Source of the DNA: Pseudosulfitobacter sp. DSM 107133
GTDB lineage: Bacteria > Pseudomonadota > Alphaproteobacteria > Rhodobacterales > Rhodobacteraceae
Length of the DNA stretch: 64,000 bases
Direction: 5' to 3'
Assembly: GCF_022788695.1 (NCBI RefSeq)
Contig: NZ_CP085154.1
Span: 992,001 to 1,056,000 of the forward strand
Each line of letters starts with the position of its first letter. Within the stretch, counting starts at the first letter, position 1. The position numbers and the translations under genes were made by a program. The notes beneath the pieces were generated by a model, which saw only the letters and a program-made list of their open reading frames with translations, searched no databases and was not told where the DNA came from. Positions 62,706 through 64,000 of the stretch are shown here, in pieces.

Positions 62706-63887
62706 ATGTTAACAACAATCATCTCATTCGGAGTTCTGCTGGCGTTCGCGCTGGTGATCTTCTGCACCATCAAATGGTGGAACCTGCGTCTGGTGGGGCC
62801 TGATCCCGTCGGCCTGTTCACCTTTATCGCGATCCTGTTCACATCCGGTCTGGACGTGGGCCTGATCATGTTCCCCATCGCCTTCGACTTTCCGCTGTAT
62901 GCGGACGTGGCGACCGAACCGGCCTACGGGTTCACCAACCCGCTGGCGCTTGAGTTCGGGTTCTGGGGCTTTCTGATCTGGGCGTTCTACTTTCTGACCG
63001 CCTTTTATTTCTGCGCCATCGAACCACGGGTCAAATTCTTTGACCACGGCATCGTCAAGCTGATCAACAACCTTGTCATCATCACCACATGTGCCTTCAC
63101 CGGCGCGCTGTTCCTGATCTACATGCCGTACTACATCCCCGAAATGGGCGATGGCGAAACGGTGATCCCGGCGTTCTATGTGATCTGTTTCCTGGTGATC
63201 CTGGCGGCGTCCTATTCGTCCACCGACATCAAATACGTCAAGGTCCTGTCGGTTGGCTCAACGCTGGTCTTCTTCTTGCTGATCGTCGGCATGTGGATCA
63301 ACGCAGGCATGTCGGGCGGCGAGTTTGTCGACACCATCAGCCTTGTCGGCGGCTACTTTGGCAACATCCACAAATTCGTGGTCCCGTTGACAGAATACCA
63401 CGAATTCTACCTGTTCTGGTGGTTCGCATGGTCGATCATGATCGGACAGTTCACCTCGCGCTTTGTCGGCGGGCTGAAGACATGGCAACTGCTGGCGTCC
63501 CTGCTGGTGTTCCCCTCGATCCCGCTCGCGATCTGGTTCTCGGTTGCCTATTACTACCACCAGAACGCCATCGACATGACCGGACTGGTCAACTGGTCGA
63601 TGACCGTTGTGGGCATCCTGTTTGTGATCAACTCGTTTGACTCGCTGATCCGGCTTTATACCGACAACCTGAACCTGACCACAGACCGCTATGGCAAAGT
63701 GCAATATGTGCTGGGCAACGCGGCCCTGCTGTTCGTGCTGACATTGGCGTTCCAAAGCCAGTGGCTGCAAATCCAGTGGGTCGGAACCGTGGTGATCTGT
63801 CTGTACATCGCCTGCATTGCCTATGTGATCGGCAAGCGTGAAGCGATTGCCGACATGACCGAAACGCGGCCGCTTCCGGCCGAATAA
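62706..63887 (+). CDS. BCCT-like membrane carrier of the choline cluster (short form)
   Basis: This 393-aa protein has about ten membrane helices. The stretch FWWFAWSIMIGQFTSRFVGG resembles the BCCT signature for betaine/choline/carnitine carriers, but the protein is about 100 residues shorter than the usual 500. It sits between betC and betB, so choline, choline-O-sulfate or betaine is the likely cargo. It may have lost terminal helices or represent a distinct subfamily. Confidence 0.6.
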   Translation: MLTTIISFGVLLAFALVIFCTIKWWNLRLVGPDPVGLFTFIAILFTSGLDVGLIMFPIAFDFPLYADVATEPAYGFTNPLALEFGFWGFLIWAFYFLTAFYFCAIEPRVKFFDHGIVKLINNLVIITTCAFTGALFLIYMPYYIPEMGDGETVIPAFYVICFLVILAASYSSTDIKYVKVLSVGSTLVFFLLIVGMWINAGMSGGEFVDTISLVGGYFGNIHKFVVPLTEYHEFYLFWWFAWSIMIGQFTSRFVGGLKTWQLLASLLVFPSIPLAIWFSVAYYYHQNAIDMTGLVNWSMTVVGILFVINSFDSLIRLYTDNLNLTTDRYGKVQYVLGNAALLFVLTLAFQSQWLQIQWVGTVVICLYIACIAYVIGKREAIADMTETRPLPAE

Positions 63888-63903
63888 CCCAAACCCCTGC
63901 GGT

Positions 63904-63941
63904 GGTCCGGTGCGCATGATGCGGACCGGACCCCCCTTTTT
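63904..63941 (+). terminator. Intrinsic terminator between the carrier gene and betB
   Basis: GGTCCGGT (63904-63911) pairs with ACCGGACC (63925-63932); an inner CGCAT/ATGCG stem extends it. C4 then five T follow (63937-63941). It is a strong rho-independent terminator or attenuator inside the bet cluster, 17 nt upstream of betB. Confidence 0.85.
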
Positions 63942-63957
63942 ATCCAAGAGGCTTCGA

Positions 63958-64000
63958 ATGCAAACCCAACCCGCCGCCAGCCATTTCATCAACGGTCAAT
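63958..64000 (+). CDS. betB: Betaine-aldehyde dehydrogenase, N-terminal fragment (runs off the window)
   Basis: Only 14 codons are present: MQTQPAASHFINGQ. The pattern with QPxASHFIxG matches the N-terminus of BetB, which oxidises betaine aldehyde to glycine betaine. The position after betC and the carrier fits. The rest lies past base 64000. Confidence 0.75.
   Translation, partial: MQTQPAASHFINGQ

Noticed and set aside
1-64000. CRISPR arrays, prophage or integrative element signatures
   Set aside because: No evenly spaced repeat series, integrase, structural phage genes or tRNA-adjacent attachment duplication was seen; the tRNA-Gly has no flanking integrase.

Overview
This looks like a chromosomal window from a marine alphaproteobacterium of the Rhodobacteraceae (Roseobacter group). 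The evidence is the high-GC coding style, start/stop-overlapping (ATGA, TGATG) operons, a gatC-gatA pair, an alphaproteobacterial RNase P RNA, dense peptide and osmolyte uptake genes, a choline-O-sulfate cluster of the Roseobacter type (betI-betC-carrier-betB), and a dispersed intergenic repeat ending in GAACCAGAGAA or GGCCAAAAGAAG. The genus cannot be fixed from the sequence alone. No phage, plasmid origin or CRISPR array is visible. The only clear mobile DNA is a pair of adjacent insertion sequences at 51.2-53.2 kb.

Layout. 0-9 kb: tRNA-Gly(TCC), an exporter-type ABC half-transporter, an acyl-CoA synthetase coupled to an esterase, a phosphatase-superfamily protein, a PEP-mutase-like protein coupled to Ada, and a MarR regulator divergent from a DUF1428 gene across a 34-bp palindrome. 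9-17.4 kb: a minus-strand peptide-uptake block (glycerate kinase, CocE-type hydrolase, Tat-exported binding protein, two permeases separated by a coupled 22-codon mini-ORF, fused ATPase). 17.9-26.3 kb: a tightly packed minus-strand run of 12 genes. It reads XpaC-like, TelA, a DUF2927 lipoprotein, a lower-GC two-gene insert (DUF6338-like plus a small basic protein), SPFH-GYF, a small orphan, cytochrome b561, a zinc-ribbon membrane protein, nitroreductase and dtd. This is the best candidate for an undescribed envelope/stress system.

26-45 kb: mostly housekeeping. Genes are a 23S pseudouridine synthase with a long basic tail, tadA, an MBL-fold hydrolase, gatCA, a cell-wall amidase, rnpB, dadA, rpmG with its terminator, a Bax-inhibitor-1 homologue, LysR and XRE regulators, a purine-deaminase cluster (8-oxoguanine and guanine deaminases), mgtE, a 5-formyl-THF cyclo-ligase and ymdB. 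46-57 kb: two SLC13/RCK_C carriers, an AI-2E-family transporter, an acyltransferase-sterol desaturase pair, an IS5-family element (with -1 frameshift) beside an IS110-family element, and a flavin dehydrogenase. 57-64 kb: yebC, a LysE exporter, a kinase-like protein, a DMT carrier, then betI-betC-BCCT-like carrier-(terminator)-betB, the last cut by the window end.

Themes that work together: peptide import and hydrolysis (9-16 kb), purine salvage or oxidised-purine disposal (39-43 kb), and glycine-betaine synthesis from choline-O-sulfate (60.5-64 kb). Short intergenic repeats with a conserved tail recur at least six times between operons and probably act in transcript 3' ends. Start codons were moved inward from the longest open frame wherever a Shine-Dalgarno sequence, lipobox, family N-terminus or upstream stop supported it.
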